The notes under the pieces were generated by a model, which searched no databases, was not told the origin of the DNA, and was given only the letters and a program-made list of their open reading frames with translations. This document shows, in pieces, positions 51,885-60,912 of a DNA stretch of 64,000 nucleotides. Location of the stretch: positions 186,001 to 250,000 of the forward strand of contig CAVURO010000010.1 of assembly GCA_963743945.1 (NCBI GenBank), in the 5' to 3' direction. Each line of letters begins with the position of its first letter. Positions within the stretch are counted from its first letter, which is position 1. The DNA comes from JACOTK01 sp963743945 (lineage in GTDB: Bacteria > Actinomycetota > Acidimicrobiia > Acidimicrobiales > CADCSY01). Made by a program: the position numbers and the translations under genes.

Positions 51885-53839
51885 GACCCCGCCTTGATCA
51901 GGGGCCGAGGCACGATCGAGACAGGGACCACGCCCCCACTGCGGAGATCCTGGCCCGTGCCCTGGCTGCCTCCCGCCGGGGGCGTTGCAGAGGCGACCAC
52001 ATGTTCGATCGAATAGCCCGTGCAGGCGCCGCAGTCGTAGCAGGGCGTCCAGCGACAGTCCTCCAGACCCACTTCCTCCAACGCCGAACGCCAGTCCTGC
52101 CAGAGGAAATCCTTGTGCAGGCCTGCCGAGAGGTGATCCCAGGGAAGCACCTCATCCTCCGTGCGATGCCGATGCGCCACGTCGTCGACACTCATCCCGT
52201 GCGCGGCCAGGGCCTCGGTCCACAGGTCGAGGCGGAAGTGCTCCGACCACTCCTGGAAGACGCCCCCGTTGCGCCAGACCTGCTCGATGACCGGGCCCAT
52301 GCGGCGGTCCCCTCGGCTGACCAGACCCTCGGCAAGCGTGGCCTTCGGGTCGTGCCACTTCAGCTGCACCGCCTTGTCGCGACGAAGGTCGTCACGCAGG
52401 AGGTTGACCTTGCGCTGCAACTCCTCGGTCGTGTTCTGACCGAACCACTGGAACGGTGTCTGGGCCTTGGGCACGAAGCCTCCGACCGAAACCGTGATCG
52501 AGGCCGAGCGACTGTGCCGGCGACCGACCTCGACGCAGTTGCGTGCCAACTCGGCGATGCCGAGGGTGTCCTCGTCGGTCTCGGTTGGCAGGCCTGTCAG
52601 GAAGTAGAGCTTCGCCCGCCGCCAGCCCTGGCTGAACGCCCCTTCGATGGCCCCGTACAGGTCGTCCTCACGGATGAGCTTGTTGATGACCTGGCGCATG
52701 CGCCACGAGCCCGCCTCCGGGGCAAAGGTCAGTCCCGTACGTCGAGCACGTTGGAGCTGCGCGGCGAGGCCGACGGTGAACGCGTCGACCCGCAACGAAG
52801 GCAGCGACACCGAGACCCGGCTGCAACCCGTCGCGTCGTCGAAGGTGTCGGCGACCACCTGTTCGATGCCCGAGAAGTCCGCGGTGGACAGCGAGGTGAG
52901 CGCGACCTCGTCGTAGCCGGTCCGTCGCAAACCGTCCCGAACCATCTCGCGCACCTGATCGGCAGGACGCTCGCGAACCGGACGGGTGATCATGCCCGCC
53001 TGACAGAATCGGCAACCGCGCGTGCAACCCCGGAAGACCTCGACGTTCAGGCGGTCATGGACCACCTCGGTGAGAGGAACCAGGCGACGCCTCGGGTAGG
53101 GCCAGTCGGCCAGATCCGCAATGGTGCGCTTCTCGACCTTCGCGGGCACATCGGGGTGCAGGGGCGTGACCGCAACCAGGCGGCCGCCCTCGTAGGTGGC
53201 TTCGTAGAGGGAGGGAACGTAGACCCCGGGCACGGTGGCGAGCGCACGCAGAACCTGGGCCCGCGACCCCTCGGTGCGACCCCCGGATTTCCACTCCCCG
53301 ACCACTTCGGTGATCTCGGAGACCACTTCCTCCCCGTCGCCGAGCACCACGAAATCGAGGAAATCGGCAAGAGGCTCCGGGTTGAACGTGCAGTGCCCGC
53401 CGGCGCCGATCAGGGGGTGCTCGGGTCGCCGTTCGACGGCCCGCACCGGAACCCCGGCAAGATCGATGCAGTTCAGAACGTTGGTGTACACCAGCTCGGC
53501 CGAAAGGTTGAACGCGATGATGTCGAACTCGCCCGCCGGGCGATGGGAGTCGACCGAGAAGAACGGGATGCCCCGCCCGCGCATCATCGCCTCGAGATCT
53601 CCCCACGGGGCATAGGCACGTTCGGCTACGGCATCGGGACGTTCGTTGAGGATCTCGTAGAGGATCTGCAGGCCCTGGTTGGGCAACCCGATCTCGTAGG
53701 TGTCGGGGTAGGTGAGCAACCAGGCCACCTTGTGGGGCCCGTGCTCGGGAACGTGGGCTCCGTCTTCACAGCCGATGTAGCGCGCCGGCTTCTCAACCTT
53801 GGCGAGGATGGTTTCGAGCTGGGGCCACAGTGAAGACAT
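51881..53839 (-). CDS. TIGR03960 family B12-binding/radical SAM protein
   Basis: 652 residues from ATG 53839. The N-terminal part (about 30-190) is a cobalamin-binding-like domain. The radical SAM domain follows with the cluster motif RGCTRGCRFCQAGMITRP near residue 275, the CxxxCxxC that binds [4Fe-4S] and SAM. A C-terminal cysteine-rich segment PCYDCGACTGYS may hold a second cluster. The product reaction is unknown. Its partner is the TIGR03936 protein immediately downstream. Confidence 0.9.
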   Translation of the reverse strand: MSSLWPQLETILAKVEKPARYIGCEDGAHVPEHGPHKVAWLLTYPDTYEIGLPNQGLQILYEILNERPDAVAERAYAPWGDLEAMMRGRGIPFFSVDSHRPAGEFDIIAFNLSAELVYTNVLNCIDLAGVPVRAVERRPEHPLIGAGGHCTFNPEPLADFLDFVVLGDGEEVVSEITEVVGEWKSGGRTEGSRAQVLRALATVPGVYVPSLYEATYEGGRLVAVTPLHPDVPAKVEKRTIADLADWPYPRRRLVPLTEVVHDRLNVEVFRGCTRGCRFCQAGMITRPVRERPADQVREMVRDGLRRTGYDEVALTSLSTADFSGIEQVVADTFDDATGCSRVSVSLPSLRVDAFTVGLAAQLQRARRTGLTFAPEAGSWRMRQVINKLIREDDLYGAIEGAFSQGWRRAKLYFLTGLPTETDEDTLGIAELARNCVEVGRRHSRSASITVSVGGFVPKAQTPFQWFGQNTTEELQRKVNLLRDDLRRDKAVQLKWHDPKATLAEGLVSRGDRRMGPVIEQVWRNGGVFQEWSEHFRLDLWTEALAAHGMSVDDVAHRHRTEDEVLPWDHLSAGLHKDFLWQDWRSALEEVGLEDCRWTPCYDCGACTGYSIEHVVASATPPAGGSQGTGQDLRSGGVVPVSIVPRPLIKAGS

Positions 53840-53948
53840 GTTCCTGACGAGCCTACCGGACGTGGCCGCCGGCGCCCCGCCTCCATGGCATGGTTTCTCG
53901 GGACGCCCACACGTTCCGATGACCCACGGTTTCAGATGACCCACGCTT

Positions 53949-55091
53949 TCAGATGAATCGCCGCATGTGCACGTTGAGCACCAAACCCACTGCCAGAAAC
54001 ATCGTCACCATCGCCGAGCCCCCATAGGACATGAAGGGAAGCGGGATGCCGGTGATGGGCATGATGCCCATCGTCATGCCCATGTTCTCGAACACCTGGA
54101 ACACCAGCATCACGAGGACCCCCGCACACAGCAGGGTGCTGAACATGTCTCGGGATCCCTGTGCAACCAACCAGATCCGCCATACGAGCAGGCCGTAGAG
54201 GATGAGCAACAGGGCCGAGCCGATGAAACCGAACTCCTCACCCACCACGGTGAAGATGAAGTCGGTCTGCTGCTCGGGGACGAACCGCAGCTTCGTCTGG
54301 GAGCCGTTGAACAAGCCCGCTCCGGCAAGCCCGCCGGCGCCGATGGCGGTCTTCGACTCCGCCAGCTGAAATGCTGCATCGCTGCGCCCCACCGTCTCCG
54401 TGTCGGAGTGGAGAAAGACGCTCAATCGATCGCGCTGGTAGTCGGCAACCCGGCCCGTCTGAAAGATCCCTACGGCCAACAGGACCGCCGTCAAGGTGAG
54501 CGCCAGCAGCAATCGCGGCCTGATGCCGGCGACAACGACCACACCGAGCGTGATGGCGACCAGGACCAGGGACGAACCCAGGTCGGGCTGCAGGAGGATG
54601 AGCCCGATCGGAAGTCCGGCCACCAGCAGGCCACGGAACACGTGTTCGGTGGTCAAGGCGCCCTGCGCTGCCCCGAACCAGGCAGCAAGCCCCAGCAGCA
54701 TCGCCACCTTGGCCAACTCGGCCGGCTGAAGCTGCACCGGCCCGAGGACCAGCCACGACTGGGCCCCGTTCACGGTCGACCCCAGAGGCGACAGGACCAC
54801 GAGCATGGGAACCAACACCCCCAGGTAGATCAGGGCAACGTGATCCCGATAGGTCCGGTAGTCCACCAACAGGGACGCGGCCATGACGCAGGCACCCAAG
54901 ACGACATAGACGAGCTGACGCTTGGCGTAGAAGTACGGGTCGCCACCCTCGATCTGCAGCCCGTTGCGGGTGGCGCTGTAGACCATCACGACGCCGACCA
55001 AGCCGATCAACACCGGAATCAGGAGGAGGAAGGGGTCGATCTGTTGCCACGGGTTGGCCGGGTCGCGCCCGACACGCCTCGATGCCCCCAC
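53949..55091 (-). CDS. rodA: RodA/FtsW SEDS peptidoglycan glycosyltransferase
   Basis: 380 residues with ten hydrophobic helices of the SEDS fold. Landmarks include GAQSWLVLGPVQLQPAELAKVAMLL (WLxxG and QPSE-like) near residue 108, LLQPDLGSSLVL near 166, FVPEQQTDFIFTVVGEEFGFIG near 270, and GIPLPFMSYGGSAM near 350. It polymerises lipid II glycan strands for side-wall growth together with the PBP2 encoded directly upstream (3 bp gap). Part of the mreB-rodA unit for rod shape. Confidence 0.93.
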   Translation of the reverse strand: MGASRRVGRDPANPWQQIDPFLLLIPVLIGLVGVVMVYSATRNGLQIEGGDPYFYAKRQLVYVVLGACVMAASLLVDYRTYRDHVALIYLGVLVPMLVVLSPLGSTVNGAQSWLVLGPVQLQPAELAKVAMLLGLAAWFGAAQGALTTEHVFRGLLVAGLPIGLILLQPDLGSSLVLVAITLGVVVVAGIRPRLLLALTLTAVLLAVGIFQTGRVADYQRDRLSVFLHSDTETVGRSDAAFQLAESKTAIGAGGLAGAGLFNGSQTKLRFVPEQQTDFIFTVVGEEFGFIGSALLLILYGLLVWRIWLVAQGSRDMFSTLLCAGVLVMLVFQVFENMGMTMGIMPITGIPLPFMSYGGSAMVTMFLAVGLVLNVHMRRFI

Positions 55092-55094
55092 GAG

Positions 55095-57083
55095 CTACTC
55101 GCTCCCCGTCACGGGCTGCACCGGGGCGCCGTTCTCGAGGCCCGACAGGAAGCCGAAGATCCTCCTGGCGACCGGCGCCGCGGCGACCGAGCCGAACCCG
55201 CCCTGCTCGACCACCACGCTCACCACGTAGCGAGGTGCGTCCGCCGGCGCCGCTGCGACGAACAATGCCGTGTCCTGCTTGGGCGTGGCCTGAGCGGTTC
55301 CGGTCTTGCCGAGGATCGGGTACTGCGCCAGCGGGAAGCCGTCGAACGCACCGGCCGCCGTTCCGTCTCCGGTCGCCGTCACGGCGAACCGGGTCACGTC
55401 ACGGAGACCCGCCAGGACCGGGGCCCTCACCTCGGGGGTCAACGCCAAGGTCCCCGCGATGCGAGGTGAGATCCTGCGAACGACCGCAGGCGTCTCGCCC
55501 TCCCCCGCCTGGCGGTCGATCCGGAGCGCGATGTTGGGCTGATGGTGGGTCCCCCCATTGACAAAGGTCGCATAGGCACTCGCCAGCTGCATCGGCGTCA
55601 CGGTCGTCTCGCCCTGCCCGATCGCGAAGTTGACGTTGTGTCCCACGTACCAGTCGCCGAAGGGAAAGAGCTTCGCCGTCTTCTCGTTCGTGCTGAGCTC
55701 CTTGAGGCCATCGGGGGTGAGCACGCGACCATCGCGCTCATGGGTGAGCTGCACCCCCGTGGTCGAGCCGAAACCCAGTTCGGCGGCCATGTCCTGCATG
55801 GGATTCTTTCCGAACTCACCCCGACGGGCCCAGAAGGCGTCCCCCAATGAATAGAAGAAGACATCACTGGAGACCGCCAGGGCGCGGCGCATGTCCACCG
55901 ACCCGTAGGGGTGGGCGCCGGCATTGCGCTTCACGCACCCTTCCTTGCAGTTCTTGATCTCATAGGTGCCCGAGTCGTTGATCGTGTAGTTCAGGGGGAT
56001 CAGACCCGTGCGAAGCGCTGCCAGCCCGGTCACCAGCTTCCAGGTCGATCCGGGCGCGTACTCCCCCTGGATCGCCCGGTTGAGGAACGCCGCGTCGCCG
56101 GGCTGGTTCAGTGCCGCGTACTCCTCGGTGGAGATGCCGTCGACCAGCGCTCCGGGGTCATAGTCGGGTAGTGAGGCCATCGCGACAACCGAACCCTCCT
56201 GGGCATCGAGAACCACGACCGAGCCGGCATTCGCCTTCAGCCACTTGCCGTCGTCCTCGAAACGCACCTGCCGAGCTGCGGCCATCGCCGAGCCCAGGGC
56301 CTCCTCGGCCACCTGCTGGGCGTCGGCGTCGATGGACAGCACCAGGTCGTTGCCCTGTCTGGGGGGACGATGCCTGATCACCCGAACGGGACGCCCACGG
56401 CGGTCAACCTCGATCTGGCGCTCGCCGGCAATCCCTCGCAGGTCGGCTTCGTAGGTGCTCTCGACCCCCGATCGCCCGATCAGGTCGCCGGCCCGATAGG
56501 GCTCGCCTCGCTCCTTCAACTCGTCACCGTTGATCTCGCCCACATAGCCGAGCACGTGCGAGGCCAGGCGGCCACGAGGATAGAAGCGAACGGCGACCCG
56601 CCGCGTGACCACGGACGGGAACTCCTGTTGGCGTTCGCGGACCTCGACGAGGAGGTCCTCGTTCACGTCCTCGGCGATCGGGACCGGGGTGAACGGCCCG
56701 AGGCGCTTGTTGGCCATCCGCTTGACCACCTCATCGGCCGGGAGGCCGAGGAGCACGCCAAGGTCCTCGGTCAACCTGTCGGCGCGATCGGGCTCGAGAT
56801 CCTTGAACTTCGTTCGATCGATCGCGATCACATAGGAGATGCGATTGTCCACGAGCACCTGACCGTCCCGATCGAGGATGCGCCCCCGAGGTGCGGGCTC
56901 ATGGATCGTCCTCACCTGGTTCTCATTGGCGGCGAGCTTGTACTCCGAGCCGGCCATGATCTGGAGGTACCACAGTCGGGTCGTCAAGGCGACGAACAGC
57001 GAGACGACCACGATGCCGATCACGTTCAATCGCAGTTGGGGCCCGACTTGACCGGCGGCTCCCGATGGGCGCGAAACGCTCAT
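55095..57083 (-). CDS. mrdA: Penicillin-binding protein 2 (transpeptidase of the elongasome)
   Basis: 662 residues from ATG 57083, which overlaps the mreD stop. One transmembrane helix (about 20-40), then a PBP dimer/pedestal domain starting at NENQVRTIHEPAPRGRILDRDG. The transpeptidase domain has the active serine in PGSTWK (SxxK) near 365, SSD near 425, and KTGTAQ near 605. It crosslinks peptidoglycan and activates RodA. Its position in mreBCD-mrdA-rodA is the classical shape operon. Confidence 0.94.
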   Translation of the reverse strand: MSVSRPSGAAGQVGPQLRLNVIGIVVVSLFVALTTRLWYLQIMAGSEYKLAANENQVRTIHEPAPRGRILDRDGQVLVDNRISYVIAIDRTKFKDLEPDRADRLTEDLGVLLGLPADEVVKRMANKRLGPFTPVPIAEDVNEDLLVEVRERQQEFPSVVTRRVAVRFYPRGRLASHVLGYVGEINGDELKERGEPYRAGDLIGRSGVESTYEADLRGIAGERQIEVDRRGRPVRVIRHRPPRQGNDLVLSIDADAQQVAEEALGSAMAAARQVRFEDDGKWLKANAGSVVVLDAQEGSVVAMASLPDYDPGALVDGISTEEYAALNQPGDAAFLNRAIQGEYAPGSTWKLVTGLAALRTGLIPLNYTINDSGTYEIKNCKEGCVKRNAGAHPYGSVDMRRALAVSSDVFFYSLGDAFWARRGEFGKNPMQDMAAELGFGSTTGVQLTHERDGRVLTPDGLKELSTNEKTAKLFPFGDWYVGHNVNFAIGQGETTVTPMQLASAYATFVNGGTHHQPNIALRIDRQAGEGETPAVVRRISPRIAGTLALTPEVRAPVLAGLRDVTRFAVTATGDGTAAGAFDGFPLAQYPILGKTGTAQATPKQDTALFVAAAPADAPRYVVSVVVEQGGFGSVAAAPVARRIFGFLSGLENGAPVQPVTGSE

Positions 57084-57598
57084 CGCACGGGCCTCGGCTC
57101 GGAGACGGGTCGCAGAGCCCACCGGAGACTCTTCGTGATCAGCGGACCGAATGCCATGTTCAACAGGGCCACCACGCCGGCGATCATGGGCACCCGCCAC
57201 GACCACAGATACTCCTGGCCCATCATCATTCCGACGGAGACGAAGGTCATGACACCCAACGCGCTGGCCATGAACGTGATCGCCGCAGGCAGCCACCAGC
57301 TCATCTCCAACACGCCGACCCGCAGCAGTCCGACGCCGTAGCCGACCAGGCAATAGGTCAGGGCGGAAAGCCCGAACGGAGTCCGGGTGAAGCAGTCGGC
57401 GATCAGGCCGGCAAGGAATCCCGTCCACGCGGCTTCCCTCGGGCCCGCAACCAATCCGGCCGCAATAGCAGCCAGCAGCATCACGTCGGCACCTACGCCG
57501 AACAGCCGCACGTGGGGAAGAACGGCCGTGTGCAGTGCCACGACCAGAAGCGCCAGAGGAGGTAACCGGATCGCCGACCTCACCGCTGTGGCTTCCAC
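57080..57598 (-). CDS. mreD: Rod shape-determining membrane protein MreD
   Basis: 172 residues with about five transmembrane helices and the motif GPREAAWTGFLAGLIADCFTRTPFGLSALTYCLVGY, typical of MreD. It connects MreB/MreC to PBP2/RodA. A GTG at 57598 gives a 19-bp overlap with mreC; a second GTG at 57583 overlaps by 4 bp and may be the real start. Sequence conservation in the family is low, so context is part of the evidence. Confidence 0.87.
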   Translation of the reverse strand: MEATAVRSAIRLPPLALLVVALHTAVLPHVRLFGVGADVMLLAAIAAGLVAGPREAAWTGFLAGLIADCFTRTPFGLSALTYCLVGYGVGLLRVGVLEMSWWLPAAITFMASALGVMTFVSVGMMMGQEYLWSWRVPMIAGVVALLNMAFGPLITKSLRWALRPVSEPRPVR

Positions 57599-58413
57599 TG
57601 CAGGACCTTGACCATGTTCAGACGGGCGAGATCGGTGCTGAGCCGCAGGGTAACCGATCGCTGCAGTTCGCCGGGAACGGCCTTGCTGCGGGCCACATGG
57701 CCCACGGGGATCCCCGGCGGAAAGCTGCCGCCAACCCCGCTGGTGACGACCACTTCACCCGGCGCCACCTTGACCTCGGGTTCGATGAAGTCGATCACCA
57801 GGTCGCGATCGGTGCCCTCGCCCTCGGCAGCGCCGCGCTCGTTGGAGCTCGGCAACAGAACCCCGACCGCCGACGTCGAGTCGGACAGCAGCTGAACACG
57901 GGATCGATGGGAGGTCACCTCGGTCACCCGACCTGCCAGTCCCGCCGCCGTCACCACCGGCATGCCGACATCGATTCCCTTGTCGGATCCCTTGTCGAGC
58001 TCGATCACCTGCTCGAAGTTGGAGATCGGCGTCGAGAGCACTCGGGCGGATACCGTCGGGATCGAACCCGCATAGGAGAGGTCCTGCAGCGCGAGGGCGT
58101 CGGCCAGCTCCTTGCGCACCTCATCACCCACCGCAGCGCGCCGCTCCAGGTCAACGATCTGATCCTTCAGGCGAGCGTTCTCGTCTTCGAGCGCGCCGTA
58201 GTCCGTGATACCCGAGAAGGCGTTGCCGATGGGCTCGACGACGGCGCCGACCGCGCTCTGGATGGGTGAGAAGAAGCCTTCGACCCCGTGTCGCAACCCA
58301 CCGGTGATACCGCCGCCGTCACCGCGAAAGTCAAGCGTGATGAAGGTCAGGGACAACAGGACGAGAAAGACGAGGACCGTCCTGGAACGTCCGGGTCGCC
58401 GAGGAATCGCCAC
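57580..58413 (-). CDS. mreC: Rod shape-determining protein MreC
   Basis: 277 residues from GTG 58413. An N-terminal membrane helix is followed by a coiled-coil segment (YGALEDENARLKDQIVDLERRAAV) near 70-100, then the beta-rich MreC domain with ISNFEQVIELDKGSDKGIDVGMPVV and GVGGSFPPGIPVGHV. It is a bitopic protein that binds PBP2 and MreD in the elongasome. It lies 15 bp after mreB. Confidence 0.93.
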   Translation of the reverse strand: MAIPRRPGRSRTVLVFLVLLSLTFITLDFRGDGGGITGGLRHGVEGFFSPIQSAVGAVVEPIGNAFSGITDYGALEDENARLKDQIVDLERRAAVGDEVRKELADALALQDLSYAGSIPTVSARVLSTPISNFEQVIELDKGSDKGIDVGMPVVTAAGLAGRVTEVTSHRSRVQLLSDSTSAVGVLLPSSNERGAAEGEGTDRDLVIDFIEPEVKVAPGEVVVTSGVGGSFPPGIPVGHVARSKAVPGELQRSVTLRLSTDLARLNMVKVLQWKPQR

Positions 58414-58428
58414 GATTCACCGACCCGC

Positions 58429-59469
58429 TCAGTAGGTGGAGGACGATGGGAAAAGCACATCCTTGATCGCATCGAACTCTTCCAGGATCTGCCCGGAACC
58501 GAGGACGACGGAATACAGGGGGTTGTCCGCGACCTCGATCGGCATGCCGGTCTCGGCCTGGAGTCGTTCGGGCAGCCCCAGCAGGAGCGCTCCACCGCCG
58601 GTCAGCACGATGCCCCGCTCCATGATGTCGGCAGCGAGCTCAGGCGGGGTCTGATCGAGCGTGATCTTCACAGCATCGACGATCGCCGAGATCGGTTCGG
58701 CAATGGCCTCACGAATCTCCTCGGTGGAGGTGACGATCGTCTTGGGCAGTCCGGTGACCAGATCGCGACCACGAATCTCCGCCGTGAGCTCTTCCTGCAG
58801 CGGCCACGCGGAACCGAGCGCGATCTTCACCTCCTCCGCGGTGCGCTCACCCAGGGCAAGTGCGTACTCCTTCTTGATGAACTGGATGATCGCGTCGTCG
58901 AGCTCGTCACCGGCGACTCGGGCGGACTGGCTGGCGACGATGCCGCCGAGCGAGATGACCGCCACCTCGGTCGTGCCCCCCCCGATGTCGACGATCATGT
59001 TGCCGCTCGGCTCCTGGACGGGCAGGCCGGCGCCGATGGCTGCCGCCATCGGCTCCTCGACGATGTGGACGACCTTGCGGGCGCCTGCATACTCCGCAGC
59101 CTCCTGCACGGCGCGCTTCTCCACCCCGGTCACGCCGGCAGGAACGCAGATGACCATGCGGGGCTTCACCCAACGCCGCTGGTAGACCTTGTTGATGAAG
59201 TAGCGGAGCATCTTCTCGCAGATCTCGAAGTCGGCGATGACCCCGTCCTTGAGGGGTCGAATCGCCTGGATGTAGCTCGGCGTGCGCCCAACCATGCGCT
59301 TGGCCTCGATGCCCACAGCGAGCGGACGTCCGTCCTTGACGTTGACCGCCACCACGGATGGCTCGTTGAGGACGATGCCGCGTCCGCGCACGTAGATCAG
59401 GGTGTTCGCCGTCCCCAGGTCAACGGCCATGTCACGGCCCATCATGGAAGTGAACATGTTGTCCGACAT
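58429..59469 (-). CDS. mreB: Actin-like cell shape protein MreB
   Basis: 346 residues from ATG 59469. The phosphate-1 motif MAVDLGTANTLIYVRGRG, the phosphate-2 MIVDIGGGTTEVAVIS and the adenosine motif GIVLTGGGALLLGLPERL are present, with RRWVKPRMVICVPAG between them. It forms membrane-bound filaments that direct side-wall synthesis. Its presence with mreC, mreD, mrdA and rodA implies a rod-shaped or elongating cell, which not all actinobacteria have. Confidence 0.95.
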   Translation of the reverse strand: MSDNMFTSMMGRDMAVDLGTANTLIYVRGRGIVLNEPSVVAVNVKDGRPLAVGIEAKRMVGRTPSYIQAIRPLKDGVIADFEICEKMLRYFINKVYQRRWVKPRMVICVPAGVTGVEKRAVQEAAEYAGARKVVHIVEEPMAAAIGAGLPVQEPSGNMIVDIGGGTTEVAVISLGGIVASQSARVAGDELDDAIIQFIKKEYALALGERTAEEVKIALGSAWPLQEELTAEIRGRDLVTGLPKTIVTSTEEIREAIAEPISAIVDAVKITLDQTPPELAADIMERGIVLTGGGALLLGLPERLQAETGMPIEVADNPLYSVVLGSGQILEEFDAIKDVLFPSSSTY

Positions 59470-59553
59470 TGTCCACAAGCTTCGCACATTCTTCGTCCGA
59501 TCTCATGTCGGACCTGTCAAGGGCGAGCGGTGCAGCCCCGAGTTGAGGAAAGC

Positions 59554-59967
59554 TCAGGCGTGGAGCGCGGGAAAGAAAAGAGCCGTCTCACGTTCGGCGG
59601 CCTCCGGGGAATCGGAGCCGTGCACGAGGTTCTCGGTCAGAAGGATGCCCAGATCGCCGCGAATGGTCCCCGGCGCGGCCTCCCGCGGATTGGTCGTCCC
59701 CATGAGCGTTCGGACCACCTTCCACGTCTCCTCGGGACCCTCGAGAACCAGGAGGAACGAGGGCCCACGGGTGATGAACGACACCAGATCGGCGAAGAAC
59801 GGCTTGCCATCGTGCTCGGCATAGTGGCGACGGGCGGTGGCCTCGTCGATGACGCGCAGCTCCCCGGCGACGAGGGTCAGACCCTTGCGCTCGAATCGAT
59901 CGATGATCGCACCGACGAGACCCCGTTCCACGGCATCGGGCTTGCAGATCACAAAGGTACGGTCCAT
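59554..59967 (-). CDS. ndk: Nucleoside diphosphate kinase
   Basis: 137 residues, the usual size. MDRTFVICKPDAVERGLVGAII starts the protein, and the phosphohistidine active site region ends in NLVHGSDSPEAAERETALFF. It balances NTP and dNTP pools. It is encoded between mreB and an exported protein gene, as in many actinobacteria, with its own untranslated regions on both sides. Confidence 0.96.
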   Translation of the reverse strand: MDRTFVICKPDAVERGLVGAIIDRFERKGLTLVAGELRVIDEATARRHYAEHDGKPFFADLVSFITRGPSFLLVLEGPEETWKVVRTLMGTTNPREAAPGTIRGDLGILLTENLVHGSDSPEAAERETALFFPALHA

Positions 59968-60001
59968 GTGCGGCAGCGTAGTGCCGGCGACCGAAAAAGC
60001 G

Positions 60002-60035
60002 GTGACTCGGCCAACCGGTTGGTCGGCCGAGTCAC
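60002..60035 (-). terminator. Intrinsic terminator of the exported-protein gene
   Basis: A perfect 11-bp stem GTGACTCGGCC/GGCCGAGTCAC encloses a 12-nt loop. Read on the minus strand it is followed by CGCTTTTT, the T-tract of a rho-independent terminator. It starts 10 bp after the end of the gene at 60046-60672 and isolates ndk from it. Confidence 0.8.
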
Positions 60036-60045
60036 GGGCAACGTC

Positions 60046-60672
60046 TCAAACTCGCGAACCGCGGAACAAGAAGCGGTTCCGATGGGCAAGCAGCCCGACG
60101 ACGACCATCATCAACGCCAGGGACACAGGCCCCAGGAGATGATCCGGTTCGCCGGCAGACTCCCCTCGCTGCACGATCGGACGGAGGTTCGCGATGTCCA
60201 CCGGCTCGGCGCCGGTTTCCACCGACCGATCCGAAGCGGCCATGCTCACCGTTGTGGGCAGCGAGGAGGGCGTCGAAACGACGGGCCCACCGCCCAACTC
60301 CGATGCGACCGATTCGGTCGCTCCTTCGTCTTCAGGTGTCCCCTCATCGGGGACGAGGAGATCAGGTACGGTCACCGTCCCGTCGGCTGAACGCTCGATC
60401 GCGATCGCCTCTCCGATCTCCACATCGACCTCGTTGTCGATCGGCTCCTCGTCGGCGATCCACTCGTCACCGAGCGGCTCGTCATCCTCGAAGAACGTCT
60501 CGTCATCGACCTCGTCCGGCAGATCGACGGGCGGGGTTTGGTCGACGATGGTCACCGGAACGACATCGTCGACCGAGATCTCGGCCGCGGACACCTTCCC
60601 TGCGCTGACACTCAAACCAAAGGCCACTCCCACCACGATCAGCAAGCTGTTGACAGTGCGTTTGCGCTGCAT
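60046..60672 (-). CDS. Exported acidic protein with C-terminal membrane anchor
   Basis: 208 residues from ATG 60672 (GGGAGA site). A signal peptide at residues 1-30 (RKRTVNSLLIVVGVAFGLSVSA, then VSAAEI) precedes a long acidic, Thr/Ser/Pro-rich region low in structure. A transmembrane helix (about 178-198) and a short basic tail end the protein. No LPXTG-type sorting motif is clear. It looks like a surface or cell-wall-spanning stalk protein. No family is recognised. It sits between ndk and folC in the conserved block. Confidence 0.65.
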   Translation of the reverse strand: MQRKRTVNSLLIVVGVAFGLSVSAGKVSAAEISVDDVVPVTIVDQTPPVDLPDEVDDETFFEDDEPLGDEWIADEEPIDNEVDVEIGEAIAIERSADGTVTVPDLLVPDEGTPEDEGATESVASELGGGPVVSTPSSLPTTVSMAASDRSVETGAEPVDIANLRPIVQRGESAGEPDHLLGPVSLALMMVVVGLLAHRNRFLFRGSRV

Positions 60673-60912
60673 GGGATCTCCCGTCCGTAAGGTCGGACAC
60701 CCCGATGGGTGCCCGGCGTTTGGGCGGGCCGGTCTCGCCACTCACTACCCGAGCGGTCAGGCGACCGATGTTCCTCCGTGCCCTTGCGGGTCGGTGAGGA
60801 CCACTCGGATTAACGTGTCCCTCGAACCCACCGCCGCCCGAAGGCGGAGATGCGTCCAGGTACTTGTATCGGGATTCGTGCCACGCGCTTGAGGGCGAAT
60901 CCGCCAGGGCCC

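Noticed and set aside
58288..60390. 700-codon plus-strand frame across mreC, mreB and ndk
   Set aside because: It spans several clear minus-strand genes and has a composition typical of antisense frames.
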